DNA of 64,000 nucleotides from UBA7434 sp042090785 (GCA_042090785.1 JBELIP010000001.1:310001-374000); one strand, 5' to 3'; positions 19,511 through 29,112 are shown, counted from the first letter of the stretch. Notes: generated by a model from the letters alone, not told the origin. Numbers and translations are program-made.

Positions 19511-20656
19511 TTAACGCAGGAAGCGCTTCGAAGAATCATCGCTTTTTTCTAACGTTAATCCTTGGGTCGATTTTTCTAACACTTCAGCATTGTCATCGCG
19601 TTCAAGTTTAATCATTAATCGTAAATCATTTGCTGAATCAGCATGTGCTATTGCGTCTTCATAGGTAATTTCGCCGCGTGTATACAGCGTATAAAGCGCT
19701 TGATCAAAAGTCTGCATGCCTTGCTCGCTAGAGCGTTTCATTAAATCTTTGAGTTTTCTCACATCGCCCTTACTAATAAGGTCGGCCGCAAGGGGAGTAT
19801 TTAATAATACTTCTACAACAGCACGTCGGCTATTACCATCAGGAGTAGGCACAAGTTGTTGCGCAATCATACCGCGTAAGTTAAGCGATAAATCCATCCA
19901 TAACTGTGGGTGACGTTCGGCAGGAAAAAAATGCAATATACGATCTAGTGCTTGGTTGGCATTATTAGCGTGTAACGTACATAAACATAAGTGACCAGTC
20001 TCGGAAAAAGTAATAGCTTGTTCCATTGCTTCGCGGGTACGAATTTCGCCAATCATAATAACATCTGGGGCTTGTCGTAACATATTTTTTAATGCCACTT
20101 CAAAGCTTTCCGTATCTATGCCTACTTCACGCTGCGTAACAATACAGCCGTCGTGTTGGTGAATAAATTCAATAGGGTCTTCAACGCTGATAATATGGCC
20201 GCGACTATTTTGGTTGCGATGCCCAATCATTGACGCCAGCGATGTCGATTTACCGGTTCCAGTAGCGCCGACAAAAACAACTAAGCCTCGCTTAGTCATG
20301 GACAAATCTTTCACAATATCAGGCAAGCCTAAATCATCTATTTGTGGGATATGTGTTTCTATACGTCGAATAACAATACCGGTTAAATTACGCTGGTAAA
20401 AAGCACTGGCGCGAAAGCGGCCAACGCCACGTGCACTAACGGCAAAGTTAAGTTCTTTTGTTTTAACAAATTCTTTACGTTGATCTTCGTTCATTACGCT
20501 AAGTACGGCTTCGCGTGTTGCTTCCGGCGAAAGCGGCGTATTACTTACCGGCACAACTTTGCCATTAAGTTTAATGCTAGGCGGTACGCCGGCGGTAATA
20601 AAAAGATCAGAGGCGCCTTTTTCTACCATACTGGTTAGTAGTGAATATATATCCAT
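19511..20656 (-). CDS. pilU: Type IV pilus retraction ATPase PilU
   Basis: Hexameric secretion-type ATPase, 381 residues, that helps PilT retract type IV pili. Walker A is GATGTGKST near 130; the Asp box and Walker B region (DVIMIGEIRTREAMEQA) and the His box (HLCLCTLHANNANQA) are complete. The MVEKGASDLFITAG start and the roughly 35-residue C-terminal extension beyond PilT length identify it as PilU. pilT lies 29 bases upstream in the same operon. Confidence 0.95.
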   Translation of the reverse strand: MDIYSLLTSMVEKGASDLFITAGVPPSIKLNGKVVPVSNTPLSPEATREAVLSVMNEDQRKEFVKTKELNFAVSARGVGRFRASAFYQRNLTGIVIRRIETHIPQIDDLGLPDIVKDLSMTKRGLVVFVGATGTGKSTSLASMIGHRNQNSRGHIISVEDPIEFIHQHDGCIVTQREVGIDTESFEVALKNMLRQAPDVIMIGEIRTREAMEQAITFSETGHLCLCTLHANNANQALDRILHFFPAERHPQLWMDLSLNLRGMIAQQLVPTPDGNSRRAVVEVLLNTPLAADLISKGDVRKLKDLMKRSSEQGMQTFDQALYTLYTRGEITYEDAIAHADSANDLRLMIKLERDDNAEVLEKSTQGLTLEKSDDSSKRFLR

Positions 20657-20685
20657 TAAAAAATCTCTAACTGGGTGTTAAAAAA

Positions 20686-21720
20686 TTAAAAACTCTCTGG
20701 CATTTTTGCAATTTCTTTTGCCGCATCGCGTGAAATAGTGCGGTTAGCAACTAATGCAGCAAGACACTGATCCATAGTTTGCATGCCTAAGTTTCCACCT
20801 GTTTGAATGGCAGAATACATTTGCGCGACTTTATCTTCGCGAATTAAATTTCGAATGGCGGGGGTGCCAATCATAATTTCGTGGGCAGCTACTCGACCAC
20901 CACCGCTGCGTTTAATTAATGTTTGTGAAATAACGGCCTGTAAACTTTCTGACAGCATTGAACGCACCATATCTTTTTCTGCAGCAGGAAAAACATCCAC
21001 AATTCGGTCAATGGTTTTTGCGGCGGAGGTGGTGTGTAATGTGCCAAAAACTAAGTGGCCAGTTTCGGCAGCGGTTAGCGCTAGGCGAATGGTTTCTAAA
21101 TCACGAAGCTCACCAACTAAAATAATATCCGGATCTTCACGTAAAGCTGATCGCAGTGCCTCGTTAAAACCGTGCGTATGTCTGTGGACTTCTCGCTGGT
21201 TAACCAAGCATTTTTTACTCTCATGTACAAATTCAATAGGGTCTTCAATGGTTAAGATATGGTCGTAGCGATGCTCATTAATAAAGTCGACCATAGCGGC
21301 TAACGAGGTCGACTTACCAGAACCGGTTGGGCCGGTCACTAGCACTAAGCCACGCGGTATGGCTGCGATATCACGAAACACTTGTCCCATGGACAAATCT
21401 TCCATAGAAAGCACCTTGGAAGGGATGGTTCTAAATACCGCACCCGCACCACGATTTTGATTAAAGGCATTAACCCTAAAGCGGGCAACGCCGGGCACTT
21501 CAAACGAAAAATCAGTTTCTAGGTATTCTTCAAAATCTTTACGTTGGCCATCGTTCATAATTTCGTAAATAAGGTCATGCACCGCTTTTTGTTCCAGCGC
21601 CGGTAAATTAACACGACGTACATCGCCATCGACGCGAATCATCGGTGGTAGGCCAGCCGATAAATGTAAATCAGAGGCATTTTGTTTTGCGCTAAAAGCC
21701 AATAATTCCGTGATATCCAT
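20686..21720 (-). CDS. pilT: Type IV pilus twitching motility ATPase PilT
   Basis: Main retraction motor of type IV pili, 344 residues. It has SDLHLSAGLPP near the N terminus, Walker A TGPTGSGKST near 130, Walker B region PDIILVGELRDLET, and the His box GHLVFGTLHTTSA. The C-terminal retraction motif AIRNLIREDK is present. It is the first gene of the pilT-pilU pair and is divergent from yggS, an arrangement shared with Pseudomonas. Confidence 0.97.
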   Translation of the reverse strand: MDITELLAFSAKQNASDLHLSAGLPPMIRVDGDVRRVNLPALEQKAVHDLIYEIMNDGQRKDFEEYLETDFSFEVPGVARFRVNAFNQNRGAGAVFRTIPSKVLSMEDLSMGQVFRDIAAIPRGLVLVTGPTGSGKSTSLAAMVDFINEHRYDHILTIEDPIEFVHESKKCLVNQREVHRHTHGFNEALRSALREDPDIILVGELRDLETIRLALTAAETGHLVFGTLHTTSAAKTIDRIVDVFPAAEKDMVRSMLSESLQAVISQTLIKRSGGGRVAAHEIMIGTPAIRNLIREDKVAQMYSAIQTGGNLGMQTMDQCLAALVANRTISRDAAKEIAKMPESF

Positions 21721-21936
21721 AAAGTGCCCTGTTGTTTAAATGGTTTAAAGTTATCTTGTTGGTTAAATGCTTCAAAGCCGTCTTATTGGTTGTGCGGTCA
21801 AGTTAAAAAGCCGCGTGAAAAAGAGGCCTGCAGTAGCGCTAGAACAGTTGCTGAACTTTTGCGACAAACCGATTAAAATCCACTCTTTGTATTGTTAAGT
21901 TAAAGCCGATATTCGGGCTGGTGAATCTATAAACAA

Positions 21937-22644
21937 ATGATAGCTATTGATCAAAATATTTCTGATGTTCGTGCAAGAATTAAGCAGGCTGCCACACTTT
22001 ATTCGCGTGAAAGCTCGACTATCGCACTCCTTGCCGTGAGTAAAAAACAGCCCGTCAGTGCCATTCAAGCAGCAGTTGCCGCAGGTATTAATGACTTTGG
22101 CGAAAATTATTTGCAAGAAGCTGAGACTAAAATACACGAACTTCGCGGAATTTCGCTAAAATGGCATTATATTGGCTCAATCCAGTCAAATAAAACTCGT
22201 ACCATTGCAGCGCTATTTGACTGGGTACACAGTGTCGATCGAGTCAGTATTGCTCAACGCTTAAGCAATCAGCGCTCCCAAGATTTAGTGCCTCTTAATA
22301 TTTGCCTGCAAATTAATATTGACGCCGAAGACAGTAAGTCTGGTTTGCTACCCTCAGAGGTGCTTGAGGTTGTTAAACAAATCAATAGCCTGCCTAACTT
22401 GTGCATTCGCGGGCTAATGGCCATTCCAGCCAAATCAACCGATATTCAGCTTACGCGAGCCAGTTTTGCGCGAATGCGTGAATTGTTTGAGCAAGTTGCG
22501 CAACTGCAAAAGCAGCAACTAGGTGATAGCTCGAGTTTTGACACCTTATCGATGGGAATGTCCGCAGATATTGAGCCGGCCATTGCCGAGGGTGCTACTT
22601 TATTGCGTGTAGGGACTGATATTTTTGGTGCGCGCAGTTCATAA
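21937..22644 (+). CDS. yggS: PLP homeostasis protein YggS/PROSC
   Basis: PLP-binding TIM-barrel protein of 235 residues that buffers pyridoxal phosphate. The PLP lysine is in LLAVSKKQP near residue 36. FGENYLQEAETKI, WHYIGSIQSNK, LQINIDAEDSKSG and LSMGMSADIEPAIAEGATLLRVGTDIFG are the family blocks. It is followed by proC and yggT, the conserved yggS-proC-yggT cluster. Confidence 0.96.
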   Translation: MIAIDQNISDVRARIKQAATLYSRESSTIALLAVSKKQPVSAIQAAVAAGINDFGENYLQEAETKIHELRGISLKWHYIGSIQSNKTRTIAALFDWVHSVDRVSIAQRLSNQRSQDLVPLNICLQINIDAEDSKSGLLPSEVLEVVKQINSLPNLCIRGLMAIPAKSTDIQLTRASFARMRELFEQVAQLQKQQLGDSSSFDTLSMGMSADIEPAIAEGATLLRVGTDIFGARSS

Positions 22645-22705
22645 TGGCATCTTATTACTCACACTATCATTTTATGTTTAAGCCGCTTATCAAGCCGGAG
22701 TTGTT

Positions 22706-23569
22706 TTGACCCAATTAACAGATCATTTGCCTACTAGAAGTGCAGATACACAAATCGCAAAAATTGCTTTTATTGGTGCCGGCAATATGGCCCGCAGTTT
22801 AATTGGTGGCTTATTAAAGCAGGGTTATCCCGCCGATCATATTGCTTGCAGCGATCCAGTGAAAGCAAGTTTAGCGGCCATTGCAGAAATGGGCGCAGTG
22901 AATACATCCACCATTAACGCCGATATTATTGCCACTGCAGATGTTGTTATCTTGGCGGTTAAGCCTCAGGTTATGCGTGACGTATTAGCGCCGCTCAAAG
23001 ATTTACTGACCAGTAAAAAACCGTTATTGATATCAATCGCAGCAGGTATTGAAAGTAATAGCCTGCAAAATTGGGCTGGCGAAGCTGTGCCAATTGTCCG
23101 CTGCATGCCTAACACGCCAGCGTTGTTGCAGGTGGGAGCGACAGGTTTATATGCAACGAGTGACGTAACCTCAACGCAACGTGAAACGGCAGAAACTATT
23201 TTGTCAGCTGTGGGTATTGTTGTTTGGGCTAATGAAGAAAGCGAGTTAGATGCAGTGACAGCTGTTTCGGGTAGCGGGCCTGCTTATTTCTTTTTATTAA
23301 TGGAAGCCATGCAGCAAGTAGGTGAGCAATTAGGTTTATCAGACGAAGCGGCAGCACAATTAACACAGCAAACAGCATTAGGTGCAGCGCGTATGGCGTT
23401 AGAAAGTGATGTCGATGTTGCTGAGTTACGTAAACGAGTGACCTCACCTAACGGCACAACACAGGCGGCCGTAGAAAGCTTTCAAGCAAATGACATTCAT
23501 GGCATGGTAGAAAAAGCATTAAACGCTGCATTTACACGCTCGCAAGCCTTGGCAAAAGAATTAGGTTAG
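22706..23569 (+). CDS. proC: Pyrroline-5-carboxylate reductase
   Basis: Last step of proline synthesis, reducing pyrroline-5-carboxylate with NAD(P)H. The Rossmann motif IAFIGAGNMARSLIGG begins near residue 20; AVKPQVM, VRCMPNTPAL and VSGSGPAYFFLLMEA follow, with the C-terminal VTSPNGTTQAA signature. The start is TTG, five bases after a GGAG Shine-Dalgarno. The first in-frame ATG lies inside the Rossmann motif, so the TTG is well supported. The N-terminal extension of about 18 residues is longer than usual. Confidence 0.95.
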   Translation: MTQLTDHLPTRSADTQIAKIAFIGAGNMARSLIGGLLKQGYPADHIACSDPVKASLAAIAEMGAVNTSTINADIIATADVVILAVKPQVMRDVLAPLKDLLTSKKPLLISIAAGIESNSLQNWAGEAVPIVRCMPNTPALLQVGATGLYATSDVTSTQRETAETILSAVGIVVWANEESELDAVTAVSGSGPAYFFLLMEAMQQVGEQLGLSDEAAAQLTQQTALGAARMALESDVDVAELRKRVTSPNGTTQAAVESFQANDIHGMVEKALNAAFTRSQALAKELG

Positions 23570-23625
23570 TTTTAGCAGGCACTAGCCGTTATTTTTTAAA
23601 TTAATTGAAAAGAGAAATACATTAA

Positions 23626-24189
23626 ATGATAAGCCAAATTTTAGAATTATTAATTACGTCTATTATTGAACTATATACCATGGTGGTATTGCTTCGTTTA
23701 ATGATGCAGCTAGCACGCGCTGATTTTTATAATCCTTTATCACAATTCATTGTTAAAGCAACTGACCCATTACTAAAACCGTTACGGCGTTTTATTCCCG
23801 GTTTATGGGGTATTGATATGCCATCGGTTGTGTTGGCGTTATTAGTCCAAATGGTTGGTCTTTTTGTCATGATGGTGCTTAAAGGCAGTATCAGTACTAG
23901 CCCCATGCTTTATTTATTATTAGGTTTGTTCGGTGTTATTAATATTGGTTTAAAGGTTGCATTTTTTGCCATTATTATTGTTATTGTCGTTAGCTGGGTT
24001 GCCCCCCAATCTTACAATCCTGCAGTGTCTTTACTGCGCCAAATTAGTGATCCTATTATGGCGCCGTTTAGAAAAATTATTCCGCCAATGGGCGGCTTAG
24101 ATTTTTCGCCAATGATTGCTATGTTTGTTATTCATGTACTGCGATCTATTATTTTGCCTAATATATTTTTAGCAATTGGCGGGGGTTAA
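23626..24189 (+). CDS. yggT: YggT family membrane protein
   Basis: Integral membrane protein of 187 residues with two homologous halves, each with the motif D-P-(L/I)-(L/M)-x-P-(L/F)-R-(R/K)-(F/I)-I-P (TDPLLKPLRRFIP near 45 and SDPIMAPFRKIIP near 145) flanked by hydrophobic segments. The function is not settled; homologues are linked to osmotic tolerance and to cell division/plastid biogenesis. Position after proC is conserved. Confidence 0.93.
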   Translation: MISQILELLITSIIELYTMVVLLRLMMQLARADFYNPLSQFIVKATDPLLKPLRRFIPGLWGIDMPSVVLALLVQMVGLFVMMVLKGSISTSPMLYLLLGLFGVINIGLKVAFFAIIIVIVVSWVAPQSYNPAVSLLRQISDPIMAPFRKIIPPMGGLDFSPMIAMFVIHVLRSIILPNIFLAIGGG

Positions 24190-24197
24190 GGTTTTAT

Positions 24198-24686
24198 TTA
24201 TTCGCTTGCCGCTGCAATAGTGACAAATGCCCTAATCACATCGTCTGGCGCTTGAACCAGCTCTACCAGTACGCCCTGTGCGCCGATTGGAAAAACATCA
24301 TTACCTTTAGGGTGAATAAAGCAAACATCGTAACCCGCTGCGCCTTTGCGAACGCCGCCGGGCGTAAAACGCACACCCTGTTCGGTTAGCCATTGCACTG
24401 CAGCAGGCAAGTTATCTATCCATAAGCCAATATGATTTAACGCCGGCTCATGTACCTTAGGATTATTGTTAGCGTCAAGCGGCTGCATTAAATCAACCTC
24501 CACTTTAAAAGGGCCATGTCCAACTTCGCAAATATCTTCGTCGACGTTTTCAGTGGCGCTTACATAGCTTCCTGTATAGCGCAAACCTAAAGTATCAACC
24601 CAAAATTGACGTAGCTGATGTTTATCAAGGCCGCCAATGGCAACTTGTTGAATCCCTAATACAGCAAAAGGTCTTTGGTTTTGCAT
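24198..24686 (-). CDS. VOC family protein (glyoxalase/methylmalonyl-CoA epimerase-like)
   Basis: A 162-residue vicinal oxygen chelate protein. The first half has IQQVAIGGLDKHQLRQFWVDTLGL; the second has ALNHIGLWIDNLPAAVQWL, with metal-ligand candidates His in NHIG and Glu in VLVELVQ near the C terminus. The FIHPKGNDVFPIGAQGVLVELVQ ending resembles methylmalonyl-CoA epimerase and lactoylglutathione lyase relatives, but the substrate cannot be assigned. It is convergent with yggT. Confidence 0.85.
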   Translation of the reverse strand: MQNQRPFAVLGIQQVAIGGLDKHQLRQFWVDTLGLRYTGSYVSATENVDEDICEVGHGPFKVEVDLMQPLDANNNPKVHEPALNHIGLWIDNLPAAVQWLTEQGVRFTPGGVRKGAAGYDVCFIHPKGNDVFPIGAQGVLVELVQAPDDVIRAFVTIAAASE

Positions 24687-24724
24687 CAGTTAACTCCTTG
24701 CAAAAAAACAGTGAGCATTATACG

Positions 24725-25912
24725 TTAACGTTTATTAAACGGCAGCCATTGTGATGTGGTAGCAATATTACTTGCCACTTGCTTGGCTTCATTTTTAATA
24801 AAGTTATTAATGGCCTCTCTAAAATCGGGATGTTGAATCCAATGGTTAGACCATGTATTTATTGGTTTAAACCCGCGTTGCAATTTGTGCTCCCCTTGAG
24901 CGCCGGCATCAAATTTTGATAGGCCTCGCTCAATACAAAACTCTATCCCTTGATAATAACAAGCTTCAAAATGCAAAAATTCGGCTTCTTGGTTACAGCC
25001 CCAATAGCGGCCGAATAATGTACTAGAAGAAAAAAAATTAAGCGCACCCGCGATGGCTATGCCGTCTTGTAAGGCAATGACGAGTAATATTTGTTCTGGC
25101 ATGGTTTTAGCCAGTTGTAGAAAAAAAGCTTTTGGCAAATAACCGCCATGACCTGAGCGCTTAGCATAAGTCCGTTGGTAGAAGTCAAAAAAAGTATCCC
25201 ATAGGCCATCATTAATATCCGTACCGTTTAGGCGTAGAAGCTCGATGTCTTGGTCTTTAACCCATTGTCGTTCTTTTTTTAAATCTTTGCGTTTGCGTGA
25301 TTTAAATTCACTTAAAAAATCATCAAAATCAATATAGGGTTTCTGTTCTTTGCTCTCATTAAACCAATGGTATTGATGGCTATGCCTTTGTGTGAGTGAT
25401 TGTGGTAAATGTGAAAGAGTGTCAGAAACCGATTTTTTTGCATACAGAAAATGCAATGACGATAAATTGAGTTTTTCGCATGCTTGAATACAGGCTTGAG
25501 TCAAAGCTTGATAAATGGCTTTGCTATTTTTAAGCTGCGCTTCAGAAATGGCAATTCTAGTACCGGTAACAGGTGAGTAGGGAATAGCGCCTAACAATTT
25601 AGGAAAATAGTTTAAGCCGTTACGTTGATAGGCTTCGCTCCAGGCCCAATCAAAAATATATTCGCCATAAGAGTGATACTTTATATAAAGCGGGGCGGCT
25701 GCAATAGCAGTATCCCCATCAAACACAATAGCGTGGTGCGGCTGCCAACCATTTTTTCTAGTACAAGCCGCGCCAATGTCAGGGTCATCTTGGCCCGCGG
25801 TTTCTAGGGCATGTAAAAATTCATAACGTATAAAAGGGTAGTCAGTGCCACATAAACTATTCCATAGTGTATGGCCAATGTCTTCAATAGCGTTGTAAAA
25901 ATGGACTTCCAT
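24725..25912 (-). CDS. GNAT/FemAB-like family protein (DUF482)
   Basis: A protein of about 395 residues of the peptidogalycan-biosynthesis/GNAT family: LCGTDYPFIRYEFLHALE near the N terminus, a double-GNAT fold, AGALNFFSSSTLFGRYWGCN, LHFEACYYQGIEFCIERGLSKFDAGAQGEHKLQRGF near the C terminus. Its natural substrate is unknown. The ATG at 25912 (MEVHFYNAIED) is chosen because family members begin there; a TTG at 25963 would add 17 residues that look non-conserved. Confidence 0.87.
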   Translation of the reverse strand: MEVHFYNAIEDIGHTLWNSLCGTDYPFIRYEFLHALETAGQDDPDIGAACTRKNGWQPHHAIVFDGDTAIAAAPLYIKYHSYGEYIFDWAWSEAYQRNGLNYFPKLLGAIPYSPVTGTRIAISEAQLKNSKAIYQALTQACIQACEKLNLSSLHFLYAKKSVSDTLSHLPQSLTQRHSHQYHWFNESKEQKPYIDFDDFLSEFKSRKRKDLKKERQWVKDQDIELLRLNGTDINDGLWDTFFDFYQRTYAKRSGHGGYLPKAFFLQLAKTMPEQILLVIALQDGIAIAGALNFFSSSTLFGRYWGCNQEAEFLHFEACYYQGIEFCIERGLSKFDAGAQGEHKLQRGFKPINTWSNHWIQHPDFREAINNFIKNEAKQVASNIATTSQWLPFNKR

Positions 25913-25975
25913 TAAAGTTAACCAAAAAAGATGTTTATCATTATGCCGATGCCATAAAGGCAAAAAATAAAAAAG

Positions 25976-26872
25976 TTATAGGGCTATATAAAATGCATAG
26001 TCGGCGGCAAGCCCAACAAAAATGGCTAGACCAACATAATTATTATTTAAAAAAGCGTTAAAACAATTATTTTTTTCACGTTGACTAATCAGTAATTGCT
26101 GATGAATAAATAATACGCCAGTAAACACAATGGCACCAAAATATATACGTCCAAGCGATAGTAATAGCCCAACTTTTATCATTAGGGCAACAAACACCAT
26201 TTGCAAACAAGCGGTAATTAATTTGTCATAGCGACCAAATAACACAGCGGTAGATTTAACCCCAATCTTTAAATCATCATCACGGTCAACCATGGCATAA
26301 AATGTGTCGTAAATTACTACCCAGATAATAACTGCAGCATAGAGCGGTAGAATAATAGCGGGTAGGGAATGCGTTTGTGCAGCAAAGGCCATAGGAATGG
26401 AGCAGCTAAACGCCATGCCCAACACTATTTGTGGAAAATGCGTAAAACGTTTGGTGAAGGGATAAAGTGCAGCAAGTAATAATGCAGCAAAGGCTAACAA
26501 AGCCGTTAAAGAATTCGTTAGCAATAATAAAAAAGCCGCACAGATACATAAAAGAATAAAAAGCTGTATAGCTTCTGTCGCTGAGATTAACCCAGCAGCC
26601 AACGGTCTTTTTTTGGTGCGTTCAATATGGCCGTCAATATTACGGTCGGCAAAATCGTTAATCACGCAGCCCGCTGAGCGCATAAGAAATGCACCAGTAA
26701 TAAAAACAACAATTAATAGCGGTTCAGGGAGCCCCTCAGCGGCAATCCAAAGTGACCAAAGTGCAGGCCAGATGACTAAATAAGTACCAATCGGGCGGTC
26801 AACGCGCATGAGTTGTAGGTAGTGATTGAGGTGGCGAGTGGTTAAAGCAAGCATAAAAAAACCAAATGGCAT
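25976..26872 (-). CDS. ubiA: 4-hydroxybenzoate polyprenyltransferase
   Basis: Integral membrane prenyltransferase of ubiquinone synthesis that attaches the polyprenyl tail to 4-hydroxybenzoate. It has the two Asp-rich motifs NDFADRNID near residue 70 and DTFYAMVDRDDD near 195, which bind Mg-diphosphate, plus MRVDRPIGTYLVIWPALWSLW at the start and about eight membrane segments. It follows ubiC by 41 bases on the same strand, so the product of UbiC is used by the next gene. Confidence 0.96.
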   Translation of the reverse strand: MPFGFFMLALTTRHLNHYLQLMRVDRPIGTYLVIWPALWSLWIAAEGLPEPLLIVVFITGAFLMRSAGCVINDFADRNIDGHIERTKKRPLAAGLISATEAIQLFILLCICAAFLLLLTNSLTALLAFAALLLAALYPFTKRFTHFPQIVLGMAFSCSIPMAFAAQTHSLPAIILPLYAAVIIWVVIYDTFYAMVDRDDDLKIGVKSTAVLFGRYDKLITACLQMVFVALMIKVGLLLSLGRIYFGAIVFTGVLFIHQQLLISQREKNNCFNAFLNNNYVGLAIFVGLAADYAFYIAL

Positions 26873-26913
26873 TCAATAAATTTTCAGCTATATTGGCGGG
26901 CTAAAAATTTTAG

Positions 26914-27552
26914 TTAAGGATGAAAGTCGGGAAGAAAAATTTCACTGACTAATAAAGGTTTATTATAAATCACAAATCGCGACCGGCGCCCCCAAAGATT
27001 TGCGGCTTTATTATTATTGTCTATCAATGGCTTTGCCTGTAATGGTAAGTCGGACATGGACAGCTGAGCTATTTGAAACGGGCTTCTATGCATGCCGGGT
27101 GTATTAAAAAGTAACTGTCCAAGCGGTCGGTTATCAAAGTGACGTAAGTGCCTTAGCTCTCCGGTGAGTGAGCTTGCTGGCAACACGCTTCGGGCATAAA
27201 CCCAAGGTTGTTGATCGCAGAGCAGTAACACCTCACGAATAAGGCAGCAATGTCGAGGTGCAACGCCCAATAAATTGTACTCAGATAATTGGGCGCTACC
27301 CCACTGCTGGCTAAGAATGTGTACAGAAAATTGGTGATGACTGCTTTTAATTAAACGCTGAGTTAGAGAGCCGCTATCGAGTAACCACTCGCGATTAGCT
27401 GTCGGCAACGCACTGCCAAAGCGCGTATGAAAGTCACGCCAGATTGGGCCCTGCAGGTGGAATCGTATAGGTTGTTGGTCGTACAATAGGTGGCTCTTTC
27501 TATTGGCAATAAGGTAATAAACGCTGCAGATGAATATGCGGTATTGAGGCAT
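26914..27552 (-). CDS. ubiC: Chorismate lyase UbiC
   Basis: Converts chorismate to 4-hydroxybenzoate and pyruvate, the first committed ubiquinone step. Family blocks are REWLLDSGSLTQRLI, REVLLLCDQQPWVYARSVLP, LGQLLFNTPGMHRSPFQIAQL and the C-terminal LWGRRSRFVIYNKPLLVSEIFLP, with the catalytic Arg and Glu in them. The ATG at 27552 gives 212 residues; UbiC is normally about 165-190, so the true start may be further in, and an upstream start at 27600 is unlikely. No clear Shine-Dalgarno decides it. Confidence 0.9.
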   Translation of the reverse strand: MPQYRIFICSVYYLIANRKSHLLYDQQPIRFHLQGPIWRDFHTRFGSALPTANREWLLDSGSLTQRLIKSSHHQFSVHILSQQWGSAQLSEYNLLGVAPRHCCLIREVLLLCDQQPWVYARSVLPASSLTGELRHLRHFDNRPLGQLLFNTPGMHRSPFQIAQLSMSDLPLQAKPLIDNNNKAANLWGRRSRFVIYNKPLLVSEIFLPDFHP

Positions 27553-27616
27553 AACTTGCAAGTAAAGCGCATTAAATAATAAGTTAATGATGAGAAGCAT
27601 ATTTAGAGGTTAAGTA

Positions 27617-29020
27617 ATGAAAGTGTGGGAATGCCTAGTTTGTGGATGGTTTTATGATGAGGCCAAAGGTTGGCCAGAAGATGGCATAGCACCAGGAACT
27701 CGCTGGGAAGATGTACCCGATGATTGGCTTTGTCCTGAATGCGGTGTTGGCAAACAAGATTTTGAAATGGTTGAGGTTACAGAGAGCCAGCAACCAGCTA
27801 TAGAAGCGGCGGACGATTTACCGGTAGTCATTATTGGAACGGGCTTGGCGGGTTACAACTTAGCGCGCGAATTCCGCAAACTCGATAAAAAAACGCCCCT
27901 CTTATTAATTACTACTGATGATGGCCGTTGTTATTCAAAGCCCATGCTATCAACGGGTTTTACCCGAGCAGTGGCTGCGGATGATTTAGCACAAGCTGAT
28001 GCAGGGCAAATGGCAGAGCAATTGCAAGCGAGCATTTGGACTTTTACAGAAGTTATAAGTATTAATACGGCAGAGCAAACGCTGCTGGTAAACACGTCAA
28101 AGTCTACCGCCTATAAGTCCTTAGTATTGGCATGGGGTGCCGATGTTATAGAACCGCCAATGACGGGTAATGCATTAGATAAAATTCATACCATTAATAA
28201 TTTATTAGACTACAGCCAGTTTAGGGCCGCGGTTAACAATACCGGGGCTGATATAGAGGCGAATACAGAAGCAGGTAAAGAAGGCAAAAGAATATTTATT
28301 ATTGGCGCAGGGCTAATCGGCTCGGAGTTTGCCAACGACCTTCTTAATGGCGGCTTTGACGTTGAGGCGGTAGATCCTCTTGCACATAATTTAGCCTCTT
28401 TATTACCAGAAGCAGCGGGGCGGGCCCTACAATTAGCATTAGAAGAGCAAGGCGCCAAATTTCATTTTGGCACGGTAGCAGAATCGGTTAATACGCACCC
28501 AAGTGGAAAAGGGCTTTTGGTTGGTCTTGCTAGTGGCTTAGCGCTTGAGGCAGACCATGTTATTTCAGCTATTGGTGTCCGTCCTCGTATAAAACTTGCA
28601 CAACATAGTGGAATTGCGGTTAATCGAGGCATCATTGCTAATAGATTGTTGGCAACTAGCGCCGCGAATGTTTACACTCTAGGTGATTGTGCTGAAGTTG
28701 AAGGCAATGTACTTTACTACGTAGCGCCATTAATGGCGGCTGCAAGGGCTTTGGCGAAAACCTTAACTGGAACGCCGACAGAGGTAGAATACCCAGCAAT
28801 GCCGGTAACAATTAAGACGCCGGCTTGTCCCATTGTAGTTGCAGCGCCCGCCCAGCATGCTGAAGGCAGTTGGGATATACAAGTTGATAGTGCTGATAAT
28901 AAAAATGTTATCGCCCAGTTTAAAGATGCAAACGGCCAGTTACTTGGCTTTGCATTAACTGGACAGGGTACCAATGAGAAACAAGCACTACAAAAACAAT
29001 TGCCGGCTATCTTAGCTTAG
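27617..29020 (+). CDS. Rubredoxin - rubredoxin reductase fusion
   Basis: A 467-residue electron-transfer protein. Residues 1-54 are a complete rubredoxin with the two iron-binding loops CLVCG and CPECG. After a short acidic linker, a FAD/NAD oxidoreductase begins at about 70 (VVIIGTGLAGYNLA for FAD, IFIIGAGLIGSEFAN near 228 for NAD(P)H, YTLGDCAEVEG near 355), ending in the rubredoxin-binding C-terminal domain. In Pseudomonas rubA and rubB are separate genes next to HU and ubiC/ubiA; here they are one chain. No alkane hydroxylase is nearby, so its electron acceptor is unknown. Confidence 0.93.
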   Translation: MKVWECLVCGWFYDEAKGWPEDGIAPGTRWEDVPDDWLCPECGVGKQDFEMVEVTESQQPAIEAADDLPVVIIGTGLAGYNLAREFRKLDKKTPLLLITTDDGRCYSKPMLSTGFTRAVAADDLAQADAGQMAEQLQASIWTFTEVISINTAEQTLLVNTSKSTAYKSLVLAWGADVIEPPMTGNALDKIHTINNLLDYSQFRAAVNNTGADIEANTEAGKEGKRIFIIGAGLIGSEFANDLLNGGFDVEAVDPLAHNLASLLPEAAGRALQLALEEQGAKFHFGTVAESVNTHPSGKGLLVGLASGLALEADHVISAIGVRPRIKLAQHSGIAVNRGIIANRLLATSAANVYTLGDCAEVEGNVLYYVAPLMAAARALAKTLTGTPTEVEYPAMPVTIKTPACPIVVAAPAQHAEGSWDIQVDSADNKNVIAQFKDANGQLLGFALTGQGTNEKQALQKQLPAILA

Positions 29021-29047
29021 CGTTAAGTGTAGTTGGCATTTTAAAAT

Positions 29048-29089
29048 AGCTGCTGTTCGTAAGCAGTTTAACGCGCATGAGATATGCGC
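29048..29089 (+). promoter_or_regulatory. Two small hairpins in the leader of the HU gene
   Basis: Two stems stand in the gap between the rubredoxin reductase stop and the HU Shine-Dalgarno. The first pairs CTGCT with AGCAG (29048-29068, about 7 pairs with a G-T). The second pairs GCGCAT with ATGCGC over a five-base loop (29073-29089). Neither is followed by a T run, so they are more likely leader structures of the HU message than a terminator. Confidence 0.4.
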
Positions 29090-29112
29090 TTATTAATGAC
29101 GAGGAAAGTAAT

